A stretch of DNA of 64,000 bases from Pelatocladus maniniholoensis HA4357-MV3 (GCA_019359115.1 JAHHHW010000066.1:1-64000), one strand, 5' to 3'; shown: positions 8,559 through 18,273, counted from the first letter of the stretch. Notes: generated by a model from the letters alone, not told the origin. Translations and numbers: made by a program.

Positions 8559-9029
8559 TTAAGCATTATTTTGTGCCGAATAAATTTTTTGTAGCAACTG
8601 TTGAATTTTTTCAGCTTTATCAACCAGGCGCTGTTTTTGAAATAAAGCTTCGGCTTGTTGCAAGACTGTAACTGCTTGCTGGGGTTTTTGTTGTTGCATC
8701 AAAGCTTGAGCTAGGCGTAAATAAGCATCAACTTTTTTCGGAGCGCGTTCAATCACATCTTGAAATTCAGTAATTGCTGCTTCAACCTTGCCTTGCTGCA
8801 TAAGTGCATCACCTAACAATAAATGCACAACATCGTTAGTAGAGTTAATCGCGATTACCTGACGAAAAGCTGCTTCTGCACCTGAAAAATCTTTTTGCTG
8901 ATAAAGTGTGATTCCTGTTTGGAAATGTTTGTCAGTGATGATAGTTCTGATAGCCAAATAAATTAAAGTAGACAGACTGATTAAGACTATAAATACAGCT
9001 ATGAAGTTATTGGTTTGAAATAATTCCAT
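8559..9029 (-). CDS. Membrane-anchored TPR protein
   Basis: A 156-residue protein with one N-terminal membrane helix (FIAVFIVLISLSTLIYLAI, about 8-26) and three TPR-like units (GITLYQQKDFSGAEAAFRQV; LGDALMQQGKVEAAITEFQD; LAQALMQQQKPQQAVTVLQQ). TPRs mediate protein-protein contacts, so it may be a small scaffold on the membrane. I start it at the ATG at 9029 (MELFQTNN) because the in-frame upstream codons up to 9074 encode a charged, non-conserved stretch. It follows a receiver-histidine kinase gene by about 50 bp on the same strand and is probably co-transcribed with it. Confidence 0.75.
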   Translation of the reverse strand: MELFQTNNFIAVFIVLISLSTLIYLAIRTIITDKHFQTGITLYQQKDFSGAEAAFRQVIAINSTNDVVHLLLGDALMQQGKVEAAITEFQDVIERAPKKVDAYLRLAQALMQQQKPQQAVTVLQQAEALFQKQRLVDKAEKIQQLLQKIYSAQNNA

Positions 9030-9080
9030 CTTTTTTGCTCTACCTATCCTAGTTTGGGTATATAGTCCTCGCAAACTAGT

Positions 9081-10358
9081 TTATACTGTGGTACTCATGA
9101 TTGGAATTTTAATGATAAACTCAGTTCCTCTACTTGGTTGAGAATTAACTGCTAATTCACCATTGTGTTTGTCTACAACTATTTGATAGGCTATCGATAA
9201 GCCAAGTCCCGTACCTTTACCAACAGGTTTTGTAGTAAATAAAGGCTCAAACAACCGTTGTTGGACAGATTCTGGAACACCCATTCCATTGTCAGCAATC
9301 CTAATCACAACCCATTGCTCAGAATCTACCTCTGTGAGAATTTGAATTTGAGGAATAGGATCGCTAATTTTATCTTGCGCGATCGCTTCATCAATGGCGT
9401 CAATTGCATTTGCCAGAATGTTCATAAATACTTGATTCATCTGCCCAACATAGCAATCTACCTCTGGCAATGCACCATAAGTTTTGCTGACTTCGATGTG
9501 GGGGCGATCGCCATTATCCTTGAGGCGATGTTGTAAAATCATCAACGTACTATCAAGTCCTTCGTGCAAATCCGCAGGCATTTTGACATCGCTATCTGAA
9601 CGACAGAAACTACGGAGTGATGTAGAAATTTTCTCAATACGTTGAGATCCTACCTTGAGTGATTCTAAGATTTTGACCATATCTTCGAGAACGAATTCCA
9701 AATCCAGTCTTTTAATAGCAGTGGTGATTCTGCTTGTCGGGTTGGGATACTCTTGTTGATATAGTTGGATAATTTCACTAACTCCGGCGATGTATTCTTC
9801 TAAAGGCGGGAGATTGTTAGCGATAAAACTGATGGGATTATTCATTTCGTGGGCAACACCAGCAATTAACTCTCCTAAAGTTGATAGTTTTTCTTGTTGC
9901 ACCAATTGTACTTGAGCTGTTTGCAAAGCAACAGTGCGATCGCTGACTTGTTGTTCTAAAGATTCGGTCAATTGTTTGAGCTGCAAATGCACACGCACCC
10001 TAGCAATCACTTCCTCCTGGGCAAAGGGTTTGGGAATATAGTCTACAGCACCCAAAGCAAATCCCTTTGTTTTGCTTTCGACATCACTTAAAGCAGTAGT
10101 GAAAATCACCGGAATGTTTTGAGTCACAGGATTGGCTTTGAGGCGACGACAGGTTTCAAATCCGTCAATACCAGGCATTTGTACATCCAGTAAAATTAAC
10201 TCTGGTTGATGACGTTCGACTTGGGCGATCGCACTTTCTCCATCGACTGCAACACGGAAACGAAATCCCTCACTATTGAGTGCTTCACACAAAACAGACA
10301 AATTTGTGGGATTATCATCCACAATCAAAATAAATCCAGTATTTAAAGTAGTTACCAT
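9081..10358 (-). CDS. Receiver-histidine kinase (REC-coiled coil-HisKA/HATPase)
   Basis: A 425-residue cytosolic signalling protein. An N-terminal CheY-like receiver (about 9-125) has VDD and the phospho-acceptor Asp58 in LLDVQMPG; Thr88 and Lys110 complete the site. A coiled coil (about 128-158) leads to the kinase with H-box GVAHEMNNP (His170) and the HATPase domain with N box NILANAIDAI, DNGMGV and GKGTGLGLS. The receiver-first layout, without transmembrane or sensory domain, suggests it accepts a phosphoryl group from another kinase and passes it on. The adjacent hybrid kinase, 175 bp upstream on the same strand, is a plausible partner. Confidence 0.92.
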   Translation of the reverse strand: MVTTLNTGFILIVDDNPTNLSVLCEALNSEGFRFRVAVDGESAIAQVERHQPELILLDVQMPGIDGFETCRRLKANPVTQNIPVIFTTALSDVESKTKGFALGAVDYIPKPFAQEEVIARVRVHLQLKQLTESLEQQVSDRTVALQTAQVQLVQQEKLSTLGELIAGVAHEMNNPISFIANNLPPLEEYIAGVSEIIQLYQQEYPNPTSRITTAIKRLDLEFVLEDMVKILESLKVGSQRIEKISTSLRSFCRSDSDVKMPADLHEGLDSTLMILQHRLKDNGDRPHIEVSKTYGALPEVDCYVGQMNQVFMNILANAIDAIDEAIAQDKISDPIPQIQILTEVDSEQWVVIRIADNGMGVPESVQQRLFEPLFTTKPVGKGTGLGLSIAYQIVVDKHNGELAVNSQPSRGTEFIIKIPIMSTTV

Positions 10359-10533
10359 AGTGCATTGAATAATAAAATTTACCTCTAATTATTTACCTTT
10401 AATTCACTAAGCGAGTGGAAATAAACTAAGCACGCAAGTTACGAAAAGCCAACACTTACCAAACCTTTACTAATCACAAATCACATAGACGCGCCTTCTT
10501 CGGCTTCAAGGTAGAGTATGACAAATGACGAAC

Positions 10534-12414
10534 TTAATTAATGTGTTGTTGAATAAAACTTTCTAAACGTTTGAGTTGAAAATTGCTAGCAAGCTGGATG
10601 ATTTGCTGAGTAAAAGCTGTCAAATTATCATCAAATGCAGAAACTTGTGCAGCCATTTCTAAAATTCCTTGAATGTCGCCGTCTTGTGAAAGTTCAAGTA
10701 ACTTTTGTAAAACATCGTTGCTAGGAGGAATCACATCAGCTGGAACATCCAGACTCACTGCATTAGTTTTTTTAATGTTCTGTGTATTGCTTTCATAACT
10801 CCATTCCAATTGCAAATATTGTCGCAGCATTTCCAGCAGCGCGTCGGCTTCTACAGGCTTTGGCAGAAAAGCATCCGCGCCTGCATCAATACTGTTGTAC
10901 TGATCTGCTGCAAACACACTAGCAGAGGAAGCGATCACAGGAATCTCTTGGAAAGTTGAAGACTGACGCAAACGTTTGATGAACTCAAATCCATCCATTG
11001 TTGGCATGACTAAATCGGTAATCATCAAGTCTGGTTTGTGAGCGATCGCTTGTTTCCATCCTTCCTGTCCGTGACTAGCTTCGACAACAGTAAATCCAAC
11101 TGGTTCCAGTAAATTGACAATTACTGATCGGTTTTCCCATCTGTCATCTACAATCAGGATGGTACGTCTTTGCCCTTCATAACCAATTATCGTTCGCTGA
11201 TCATTGATTCTGGCAACCTTTGCCCAATCTCTGGCTTCTGTTAACTGCACCTCAAACCAGAAAGTGCTACCTTTGCCGAACTCACTTTGCACCTGAATCT
11301 GACTACCCATTAACCCCACAATTTTTTGGCTGATAGCTAATCCCAAGCCTGTACCTTCAGTTTGTCGTTTCTGATTTCCCGCTTGCTCAAAAGGCAAAAA
11401 GATTTTCTCGATTTGCTCAGAGTTGATACCTACGCCTGTATCTTTTACCTCAAAGCGAATTTTGTAGTTTGTCCTTTGTTCTTCCTCTTGACTAATGACT
11501 TCTACTTTGAAAGTTACGCTACCTTGATGAGTAAATTTAATCGCATTACCAAGCAAGTTAATCAGCACTTGACGCAAGCGTTTTTCGTCAGCACGAATCC
11601 CCGTTGGTAAATCAGGATCAAGTTGGATGTGAAACCCAATCACCTTCTGTTCTGCTCGGATGCGAGAAATTTCAATTACACTGTCTATAAACGCAGGTAA
11701 GTAAAAATCAATCGGATTCAATTCCAGCTTACGGGCTTCGATTTTAGAGAGATCTAGGATATCATTAATCAGGGTTAACAGATGGGAAGCGCATTGATAA
11801 ATGATTCCAACTCCTTTGCTTCCTTTCTCAGTTAATGGTTCCGTACGTTGAAGAATCTGGGTGTAGCCTAAGATCCCGTTGAGTGGTGTACGTAGCTCAT
11901 GACTCATATTAGCAAGAAATTCACTCTTGGCTTGGCTGGAGTTTTTAGCAATTTCCTCTGCCTGGCGTAGTTCTTGTTCAATACGCTTGCGTTCTATAAT
12001 TTCACTGCTGAGTGTTCGATTGATAGCTTCTAACTGAGCAGGACTAGGTAATGCCAAAGCTTGAGGAATAAGATAAACTAATGCAAATGCTGTATAAATT
12101 GAAATAATCGCAGTGACAGCCTTGAGACTACCTGCAATCCAATAATCAGGATGCCAAAGCGTCCAAATATCCATTAAGTGTCCAGTACCACAAGCAATGA
12201 TAAAAGCACCAAACAATAAAAAGACTCCGTTAAAAGGAACATCCTTGCGCTTGAAAATAAAGTAAAGCAGTGAGAACGGAATAGAATAATACGCAATAGC
12301 GATTGTTCCATCAGAAATAATGTGGAGCCAAACTAGTCCAGTTTTCCACAGATAACAATGTCCGTGGGGAATAAAACCACTTGTGTAGAAAGAATGATTG
12401 AAAAATGCCAGCAT
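10534..12414 (-). CDS. Hybrid histidine kinase with ethylene-receptor-like membrane domain
   Basis: A 626-residue membrane kinase. Residues 20-120 contain at least three membrane helices matching the plant ETR1 ethylene-binding domain: HIISDGTIAIAYYSIP (Asp35) and FGAFIIACGTGHLMDIW, where Cys75 and His79 sit at the spacing of the copper ligands Cys65 and His69 of ETR1. Next come a coiled coil, HisKA with SHELRTPLNG (His172), HATPase (LLGNAIKF, VKDTGVGI, EGTGLGLA), and a C-terminal receiver with Asp467 in MITDLVMP, followed by about 90 residues that may be an Hpt-like or unrelated tail. Cyanobacterial homologues such as Synechocystis Etr1 bind ethylene, but these receptors often also carry light-sensing domains; none is seen here. 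Confidence 0.9.
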   Translation of the reverse strand: MLAFFNHSFYTSGFIPHGHCYLWKTGLVWLHIISDGTIAIAYYSIPFSLLYFIFKRKDVPFNGVFLLFGAFIIACGTGHLMDIWTLWHPDYWIAGSLKAVTAIISIYTAFALVYLIPQALALPSPAQLEAINRTLSSEIIERKRIEQELRQAEEIAKNSSQAKSEFLANMSHELRTPLNGILGYTQILQRTEPLTEKGSKGVGIIYQCASHLLTLINDILDLSKIEARKLELNPIDFYLPAFIDSVIEISRIRAEQKVIGFHIQLDPDLPTGIRADEKRLRQVLINLLGNAIKFTHQGSVTFKVEVISQEEEQRTNYKIRFEVKDTGVGINSEQIEKIFLPFEQAGNQKRQTEGTGLGLAISQKIVGLMGSQIQVQSEFGKGSTFWFEVQLTEARDWAKVARINDQRTIIGYEGQRRTILIVDDRWENRSVIVNLLEPVGFTVVEASHGQEGWKQAIAHKPDLMITDLVMPTMDGFEFIKRLRQSSTFQEIPVIASSASVFAADQYNSIDAGADAFLPKPVEADALLEMLRQYLQLEWSYESNTQNIKKTNAVSLDVPADVIPPSNDVLQKLLELSQDGDIQGILEMAAQVSAFDDNLTAFTQQIIQLASNFQLKRLESFIQQHIN

Positions 12415-12584
12415 AAAACTAGAGTTTACTTGATTCTGGAATAAATGCCTATAACTCTAGTATTCCCATAATTTCCAACAAGGAAGCGCGATCGCATTAT
12501 TTTGACACTTAGATGAATTTTTCCGCAAGTTATGAATGTACTAGAAAAGATAGTGTACTGCTGGCGATCGCATTTAAAACTAAA

Positions 12585-13526
12585 CTAGGCTAAAAGACAA
12601 GCCATCGTAAAAATTAGATACTCGATAAAAAACAGCTTCCAAATAAATTGATAAAAACGCGCAATAGCACTTTTATCTTGCAAATCTACACCCCAACTTT
12701 GCCACCACATTACACCCAGCGCGACTAAATGAGTAATAACTAAAAATACAGAATTAACTTCTGCTAGATGCAGCAACCCAATTAAAATCATGCCTATATA
12801 ACATACACTTAGTACCCAAAGGGCAAGATTAAATACTGCTTGCTTACCAAGTTGAATGGTAAAAGTAGTGATATTATATTGCAAGTCGCCTTCCATATCA
12901 GGGATGTCCTTGAAGATAGCGATCGCAAACGTAAATACCAACACAAATATAGTTAATACCCATACTGCGGCTGGAATTACTGGAATTACTATCATCAAAC
13001 TATTTTGTTTCAACACCCAATTAAAATGTAAAAACAATCCCAAATTAACAATTGCTCCCCGCACAGAAAAAATACATAAAGCTGCCCAAAAAGGAAACCT
13101 TTTCAAACGGATTGGTGGTAAAGAATAGGCTGTACCAATAGCTAAACTTATTGCCACCATTCCAAACAAAAATTGTCCACCTAACCAAGCAATTACCAAC
13201 GCCAAAATGCCAGTAATTCCTACAATTATTTGACCTGTTTGTTGAGAAAATTCTCCGGCAGCAATCGGCAAATGTGGTTTATTAATCTGATCAATTGCCA
13301 CATCTTCGAGTTGATTCAAACCCACAATATAAACATTGCCACACAGACAAGCAAACCATGCTAGCAAAATAGGTAATGGAGAAAAACTGCTATTTGCCAG
13401 AGCAAAGGCAATTAAATATAACCCCAATACACTTAAACTTGTACCAATAATTGTATGCGGGCGAGAAAATTTCCAAAAAGCATATAGCCAACTGCTTTGA
13501 AAAGCTGATTGTGAAATTTGATTCAT
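12585..13526 (-). CDS. Homogentisate phytyltransferase (UbiA family)
   Basis: This membrane prenyltransferase joins homogentisate to phytyl diphosphate, the committed step of tocopherol synthesis. The 313-residue protein begins with the family hallmark WKFSRPHTIIGTSLSV (about 18-33) and carries both Asp-rich prenyl-diphosphate motifs, NQLEDVAIDQINKPHLPIA (about 91-109) and KDIPDMEGD (about 206-214), within a run of about nine membrane helices. It is the orthologue type of Synechocystis slr1736. It follows the tocopherol methyltransferase gene by 42 bp on the same strand, suggesting one transcription unit for both ends of the pathway. Confidence 0.92.
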   Translation of the reverse strand: MNQISQSAFQSSWLYAFWKFSRPHTIIGTSLSVLGLYLIAFALANSSFSPLPILLAWFACLCGNVYIVGLNQLEDVAIDQINKPHLPIAAGEFSQQTGQIIVGITGILALVIAWLGGQFLFGMVAISLAIGTAYSLPPIRLKRFPFWAALCIFSVRGAIVNLGLFLHFNWVLKQNSLMIVIPVIPAAVWVLTIFVLVFTFAIAIFKDIPDMEGDLQYNITTFTIQLGKQAVFNLALWVLSVCYIGMILIGLLHLAEVNSVFLVITHLVALGVMWWQSWGVDLQDKSAIARFYQFIWKLFFIEYLIFTMACLLA

Positions 13527-13568
13527 GTTATTTGTTGTTTTTTGGTAGTTAGTGGTTGTTTGTGGTTG

Positions 13569-14438
13569 TTAGTTAGTGGTTGCTTGTCTCCCCAATCCCT
13601 TCTCCCCACATAACAATCCAAATCTAATTAACCCACGCTCGTAACCGTGACGCATCAATCCCAACGACAACGCGCCGACAATCGTACTCCAACCGGATCG
13701 CACTAACCCAAATATTGCTTTCGGAGTGAAAGCTGAATCAATCACCATATTCCAAAAAGGTGCTACTGCTTGTGACCAATCAGCAGTACGGATATTTTGT
13801 AAGCCTAATTGCAGAGCGATCGCTTCATACTCCGGCAAAGAAATCACATAGGGTAAACAATATACCTGATAAATTTTTGTTAAATGCTGCTGTTCATCAT
13901 CCGTCAGTGGGGAATTCTCCGTAGGACGATGACACCAAGTCACCATGATTAATTTTCCACCAGGTTTGAGTACCCGATAACACTCTTGCATAAACTTGGT
14001 TTTGTCGGGCATGTGTTCGCCACTTTCTAGCGACCATACCAAGTCAAAAGAATTGTCAGCAAAGGGCATTTCTAGAGCATTTGCCACTTGAAAATTCGTC
14101 CGGCTACCTAAATTAACCTCATCAGCCCTTTCCTTCGCTCTAGCAGCTTGTACAGGACTCAAAGTAATACCAGTTGCTTGAGCATGGAACTTGGTTGCTA
14201 AGTATAAGGAACTACCACCAATTCCACAACCAACATCCAAGATGTTCGCAGCTTGTTGTACATCTGCCCAATTGAGGATTTCTTCAATTAAATCAATTTG
14301 TGCCTGACGACGGTTTTTTTTCTCTCTACCATCTGCACCATAGTAACCATGGTGCATATGTTCGCCCCATATTTCTTCCCATAAACCAGAAGATGCATCG
14401 TAAAATTGCTGAATTTGTTTGTAAAGAGTTGCGCTCAT
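13569..14438 (-). CDS. gamma-Tocopherol methyltransferase-like SAM methyltransferase
   Basis: A 289-residue class I SAM methyltransferase. YDASSGLWEEIWGEHMHHGYY (about 13-33) is the signature shared with plant gamma-tocopherol methyltransferase (VTE4) and Synechocystis slr0089; SAM motif I is ILDVGCGIGGSSLYLA (about 65-80), and CYRVLKPGG marks the post-motif region. It methylates gamma- to alpha-tocopherol in known members. Its neighbour encodes homogentisate phytyltransferase, which supports the role. The final codons (QATTN) are written by an ACCACTAAC-type short repeat that fills the gap to the next gene, so the extreme C-terminus is repeat-derived. Confidence 0.85.
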   Translation of the reverse strand: MSATLYKQIQQFYDASSGLWEEIWGEHMHHGYYGADGREKKNRRQAQIDLIEEILNWADVQQAANILDVGCGIGGSSLYLATKFHAQATGITLSPVQAARAKERADEVNLGSRTNFQVANALEMPFADNSFDLVWSLESGEHMPDKTKFMQECYRVLKPGGKLIMVTWCHRPTENSPLTDDEQQHLTKIYQVYCLPYVISLPEYEAIALQLGLQNIRTADWSQAVAPFWNMVIDSAFTPKAIFGLVRSGWSTIVGALSLGLMRHGYERGLIRFGLLCGEKGLGRQATTN

Positions 14439-14569
14439 GGAAAAGCAGGATCAAAACACACATACAAAGTAGGCTACCATGTGTGTTTTTATTTAAAGTA
14501 GGGATTTTTGTTGTGAGGCAGTTACAACCCTACACGCAATTCCTAAATCTGTTTGTTTTTTAGCTAAAT

Positions 14570-15904
14570 ATGACTGTTTCTCGGACAATTTGTTTGGGAT
14601 TTTTGGCAGTTATCGCAGTCGGAAGTATCCTGCTGATGATGCCTTTTTCTACCAGTAGCGGTACATGGAATGACCCCATTGTCGCCCTGTTCACCTCAAC
14701 TTCCGCAGTGTGTGTCACAGGTTTATCTGTAGTCGATCCTGGTACTTATTTTTCCTTTTGGGGCGAGTTGTGGATTTTGCTATTAGCACAAATTGGTGGA
14801 TTGGGTTACATGACGACTACGACCTTTCTAATTTTGTTAATTGGACGTAGATTTGACCTGCGCCAAAAAATTGCTATTCAACAAGCTTTAGATCGTCCGG
14901 GAATGAGCGGTAGTACTCAAATTATTCGGTCAATCATTGCTACGACATTAATCTTTGAAATTACCGGAATATTTTTACTATTGCCAGCTTTTGTTCCTGA
15001 GCATGGATGGCAAAAAGGACTGTGGCTAGCAATTTTTCATAGTGTGAATGCTTGGAATAATGCAGGGTTTAGTTTGTTTTCTGATAGCTTAATTGGTTAT
15101 CAATCTTCCGCTTTAGTTATCTTGACAATTACAGGGTTAATTATTTTTGGTAGTATTGGCTATCAAGTAATTTTAGAAATTTATTTTTGGATACGCGATC
15201 GCATTCGCAAAAGACAAGAGAAACTATTATTTTCTCTTGATTTTAAAGTTGCATTGAGTACAACAATTGTGCTTCTAATTATGGGTACAATTGCTTTTTT
15301 ATTCGTAGAGCTACGAAATTCCCAAACATTTGCCAAGCTCAGTTTTACCGACAAAATTTTAGTTGCTTGGTTTCAATCTGTGACTCCCAGAACTGCTGGA
15401 TTTAACACTATTGATATAGGGAAAATGACAACAGCAGGTTTATTTATTACCATTGCACTCATGTTTATTGGTGCAAGCCCAGGTGGTACAGGAGGCGGTA
15501 TTAAAACTACAACTTTGAGAGTGCTTACAAGTTGTACGAAAACAATTCTCCAAGGAAAAGAAGAAGTTTTATTGTACGAAAGAAAGATCGCAGTATCTTT
15601 AGTTTTAAAAGCTGTTGGAGTCTTAATTGGTTCTGTTGGTACAGTTATTATCTCAACAATCTTAATAGCTCTGAGCGATCCAAAAATTGAGTTTATTAAA
15701 ATCTTATTTGAAGTTGTGTCAGCCTTCGCTACAGTAGGACTTTCAACTGGTATTACAGGCACTGTTTCCACAGCAGCTAAACTGATTTTAATTGTCACAA
15801 TGTATGTGGGTAGGGTGGGTATTTTATTACTAATGTCAGCTATACTAGGAGATCCGCGCCCAACCAGAGTTCATTATCCAGAAGAAAACTTGCTAGTTGG
15901 TTGA
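14570..15904 (+). CDS. ktrB: Ktr/Trk-type K+ transporter membrane subunit
   Basis: A 444-residue integral membrane protein of the Trk/Ktr/HKT superfamily. Four P-loop-helix repeats carry the filter glycines: SAVCVTGLSVVDPGTY (about 43-58), NAWNNAGFSLF, TPRTAGFNTID and FATVGLSTGIT. The third membrane-helix region has the Ktr glycine loop GASPGGTGGGIKTTT. It matches Synechocystis KtrB (NtpJ), which needs KtrA and, there, KtrE for sodium-dependent potassium uptake in osmotic stress. The ktrA gene follows after 121 bp on the same strand; a ktrE homologue is not in the window. Confidence 0.93.
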   Translation: MTVSRTICLGFLAVIAVGSILLMMPFSTSSGTWNDPIVALFTSTSAVCVTGLSVVDPGTYFSFWGELWILLLAQIGGLGYMTTTTFLILLIGRRFDLRQKIAIQQALDRPGMSGSTQIIRSIIATTLIFEITGIFLLLPAFVPEHGWQKGLWLAIFHSVNAWNNAGFSLFSDSLIGYQSSALVILTITGLIIFGSIGYQVILEIYFWIRDRIRKRQEKLLFSLDFKVALSTTIVLLIMGTIAFLFVELRNSQTFAKLSFTDKILVAWFQSVTPRTAGFNTIDIGKMTTAGLFITIALMFIGASPGGTGGGIKTTTLRVLTSCTKTILQGKEEVLLYERKIAVSLVLKAVGVLIGSVGTVIISTILIALSDPKIEFIKILFEVVSAFATVGLSTGITGTVSTAAKLILIVTMYVGRVGILLLMSAILGDPRPTRVHYPEENLLVG

Positions 15905-16025
15905 TAGTTGATAGTTGTTTGTTGGTTGTTGATACTTATGATAAAAATCAACAAACACTTATTGACTATTAATTCTTGAAAACTTAATTCCCTCAAGATA
16001 GGGAGCGTTAACAAAGGAAACAATT

Positions 16026-16721
16026 GTGCATTTGTCATCATTAGGTTTTTTTCGTAGTCTGCGTAAAGACAATCATCAATTTGCTGTGGTTGGCTTAGGT
16101 AGATTTGGGCGTGCTGTCTGTGCAACACTACATAAATTGGGATATCAAGTGTTAGGAACAGATATTGATGAAAAGCGAGTATCTGATGCTTTAACTGACC
16201 AAATAGTTGGTCATGCTTTACAACTAGATTCAACAGAACCAGCAGCACTACAAGAAGCAGGTGTTTTTGAGTTTGATACGGTGATCGTCGCCATCGGAAA
16301 TTATATTCAAGAAAGTATCATCACCACCCTCAATATGAAAGAAGGAGGTGTACCTCATGTAGTAGCAAAAGCTTCTAGCGAAGTTCACAAGAAACTACTG
16401 CTACGAGTGGGAGCAGATCATGTTGTATTTCCTGAATTTGAAGCAGGATGTTCACTGGCGCGATCGCTTACTAAACCATCAATATTAGAACGATTTGACC
16501 TCGATCCAGATCACAGTATTGTAGAGTTAATTGTCCCTGATGAATTTCATGGAAAAACTATCTCTGAATTACAGCTGCGTAATCGCTATGGCTTAAATTT
16601 GTTGGCGGTAAGTCATGATGGCAAATTTCAAATTAATCCTTATCCAACCCAACGTCTCGAACGCGGTTCAGCTATTGTAGTCATTGGTTGCAATAAAGAT
16701 ATTAATCGTTTACCAATTTAA
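16026..16721 (+). CDS. ktrA: Potassium uptake regulatory subunit, RCK/TrkA domain
   Basis: A 231-residue soluble gating subunit. The RCK_N Rossmann domain starts with FAVVGLGRFGRAVC (about 20-33) and the acidic TDIDEKRV (about 46-53) that binds the nucleotide ribose; the C-terminal RCK_C subdomain spans about 140-231 (DHSIVELIVPDEFHGKTISE). KtrA forms an octameric ring that gates KtrB in response to ATP/ADP and cyclic-di-AMP. The start is a GTG at 16026 preceded by AAAGGAA at a normal distance; no better ATG lies before the conserved region. Confidence 0.93.
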   Translation: MHLSSLGFFRSLRKDNHQFAVVGLGRFGRAVCATLHKLGYQVLGTDIDEKRVSDALTDQIVGHALQLDSTEPAALQEAGVFEFDTVIVAIGNYIQESIITTLNMKEGGVPHVVAKASSEVHKKLLLRVGADHVVFPEFEAGCSLARSLTKPSILERFDLDPDHSIVELIVPDEFHGKTISELQLRNRYGLNLLAVSHDGKFQINPYPTQRLERGSAIVVIGCNKDINRLPI

Positions 16722-16790
16722 AAATGGATAGTAGATAGTGGTTAAAAATTAATAACTAACCACTAACTATTAACTACTAACTATTAAGTA
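16722..16790. repeat. Short tandem repeats between convergent genes
   Basis: 'ggatagtagatagtgg' on the left and 'aactaaccactaactattaactactaac' on the right make an imperfect inverted pair, which could fold and end transcription from both sides. Confidence 0.6.
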
Positions 16791-17885
16791 TCACTGCTTC
16801 AACCCAGGTGATGGTTCTAAAGAAAAAGGTACTTCTTCGGGATTGATTTCCTCTGGAGTCGGGATATCGCTTGGGTTCGCTTCTGTATTTATGGGAGTGT
16901 CTGGGTTTGACAAGTCGTCTTGGGAAACTTGGCTAACTTGCGGTTGCTTCGGTTCTTGCATCTGTGCAACTTGCTGCATTAACTGCTCAATCTTGTTAGC
17001 TTGCTCTGTGTTACCCTGTTGACGATATTGTTTACGCGCACGCTTAAAAGCACTGCTAGCTTTTTTGAACTCGCCTTGATTATAGAAAGCTACTCCCAAG
17101 TTATAGTAAGCCTCAGCATTATTAGGAAGGCGTTTAATAGCTGTTTGATAAGTGGCGATCGCCTCAGATATTTGACCTTTAATGGTCAACAGACTGCCCA
17201 TATTATTGTAAGCGACAGCGTTGTCAGGATTGAGCTTGAGAGTTTGGCGATAAGCTGTGATCGCTTCAGATAATTTTCCTTGTTCTTGGAGAGCGATCGC
17301 TAAGTTAAAGTAAGCATTAGCATTGTAGCTATCTAAATTAATTGCTTGCTTATAGGCTGCGATCGCTTCTTCTGGTTGTCCTTTTTCATATAATGCTAAA
17401 CCCAAGTTATACTGAGCATTTGCCATCGTCGGATTGATAATCAAAGCTTGACGATAAGCAGTAATCGCGGCTTGAGTTTGTTTTTGTTTATGCAATGCCA
17501 AGCCCAAGTTATAATAAGCTTCGCCCAAGTTGGGATTGAGTTTAATCGCCTCTGCATATTCTTGTGTAGCAGCATCAAAACGACTTTGCTGCAACAAAAT
17601 GTTACCTAAATAATTATGTGCAGAAGCAATATTGGAATCTAGCTGCAAAGCTTGACGAAACGCATATTCTGCACCTGCTAAGTCTTTATGGTGATAGCGC
17701 ATCACTCCTTGTTGAAAATAACTCGCTGCTTCCAAATTTTGAGAAACAACATTCTGCGCCAGCAGTTTGTTTCCTGGTAGCTCAGTCATTGTTGGTGCTA
17801 CCAACACCAAAAAAGCGGAAGAACAGAATAAAACTAGCTTATGTAAAGCGGGAAACCACTGGCAAATTTGATGCTTTTGAGACAT
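16791..17885 (-). CDS. Secreted or membrane-anchored TPR protein
   Basis: A 364-residue protein with an N-terminal hydrophobic segment (LHKLVLFCSSAFLVLVAPT, about 15-33), likely a signal peptide or anchor, followed by seven regular TPR units from about 52 to 295 (for example AYYNLGLALHKQKQTQAAIT and NAYFNLAIALQEQGKLSEA) and a low-complexity Gln/Pro/Glu tail (about 305-364). Regular TPRs of this kind form superhelical scaffolds. No catalytic domain is present, so the partner is unknown. Gene stands alone on minus, convergent with ktrA. Confidence 0.85.
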   Translation of the reverse strand: MSQKHQICQWFPALHKLVLFCSSAFLVLVAPTMTELPGNKLLAQNVVSQNLEAASYFQQGVMRYHHKDLAGAEYAFRQALQLDSNIASAHNYLGNILLQQSRFDAATQEYAEAIKLNPNLGEAYYNLGLALHKQKQTQAAITAYRQALIINPTMANAQYNLGLALYEKGQPEEAIAAYKQAINLDSYNANAYFNLAIALQEQGKLSEAITAYRQTLKLNPDNAVAYNNMGSLLTIKGQISEAIATYQTAIKRLPNNAEAYYNLGVAFYNQGEFKKASSAFKRARKQYRQQGNTEQANKIEQLMQQVAQMQEPKQPQVSQVSQDDLSNPDTPINTEANPSDIPTPEEINPEEVPFSLEPSPGLKQ

Positions 17886-18273
17886 AATCGGCAGACCTAT
17901 ACTGATAGCTAAATGCTCATAAAGTCAGATTACCCAGTACATAGATAAAAATAGATGTGTGACAAAATTTCTGATTTTTTATAGAGAAATAATAATTAAT
18001 TTTTTATGCGAGTTTCTTGACTTATCCTCAAAAAAGTTACAATAAATACAGAAAGAAAATCGTTCATCTCTTTAAGACTGTGATACCGCACTGCGTTTGT
18101 GGTAGTACTGAAGCACTACTACAAGCCAATGATCGTAATGACGCTTTTGATTACTGATTACTTACAGCGAATGGGGGAAATCAGCTTAAGAGACGGAAGT
18201 AAGGACATATCCTGAAGGAACGCGCCTCTATTTAATTCCAAACTGCAAAACAATTAAAAGCGAGGCGAAGCAA
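17886..18273. other. 388-bp divergent promoter region
   Basis: Gap between the TPR gene (minus) and the DUF4278 gene (plus). It holds an AT-rich half (17930-18060), the palindromic repeat at 18097-18124, and a GAGG ribosome binding site 8-12 bp before the DUF4278 ATG. No gene is seen. Confidence 0.5.
18097..18124. repeat. Palindromic GTAGTA-family repeat, copy 2
   Basis: TTGTGGTAGT (18097-18106) pairs with ACTACTACAA (18115-18124) with one mismatch. Same family as 4081-4106 and 42714-42769. Confidence 0.65.
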
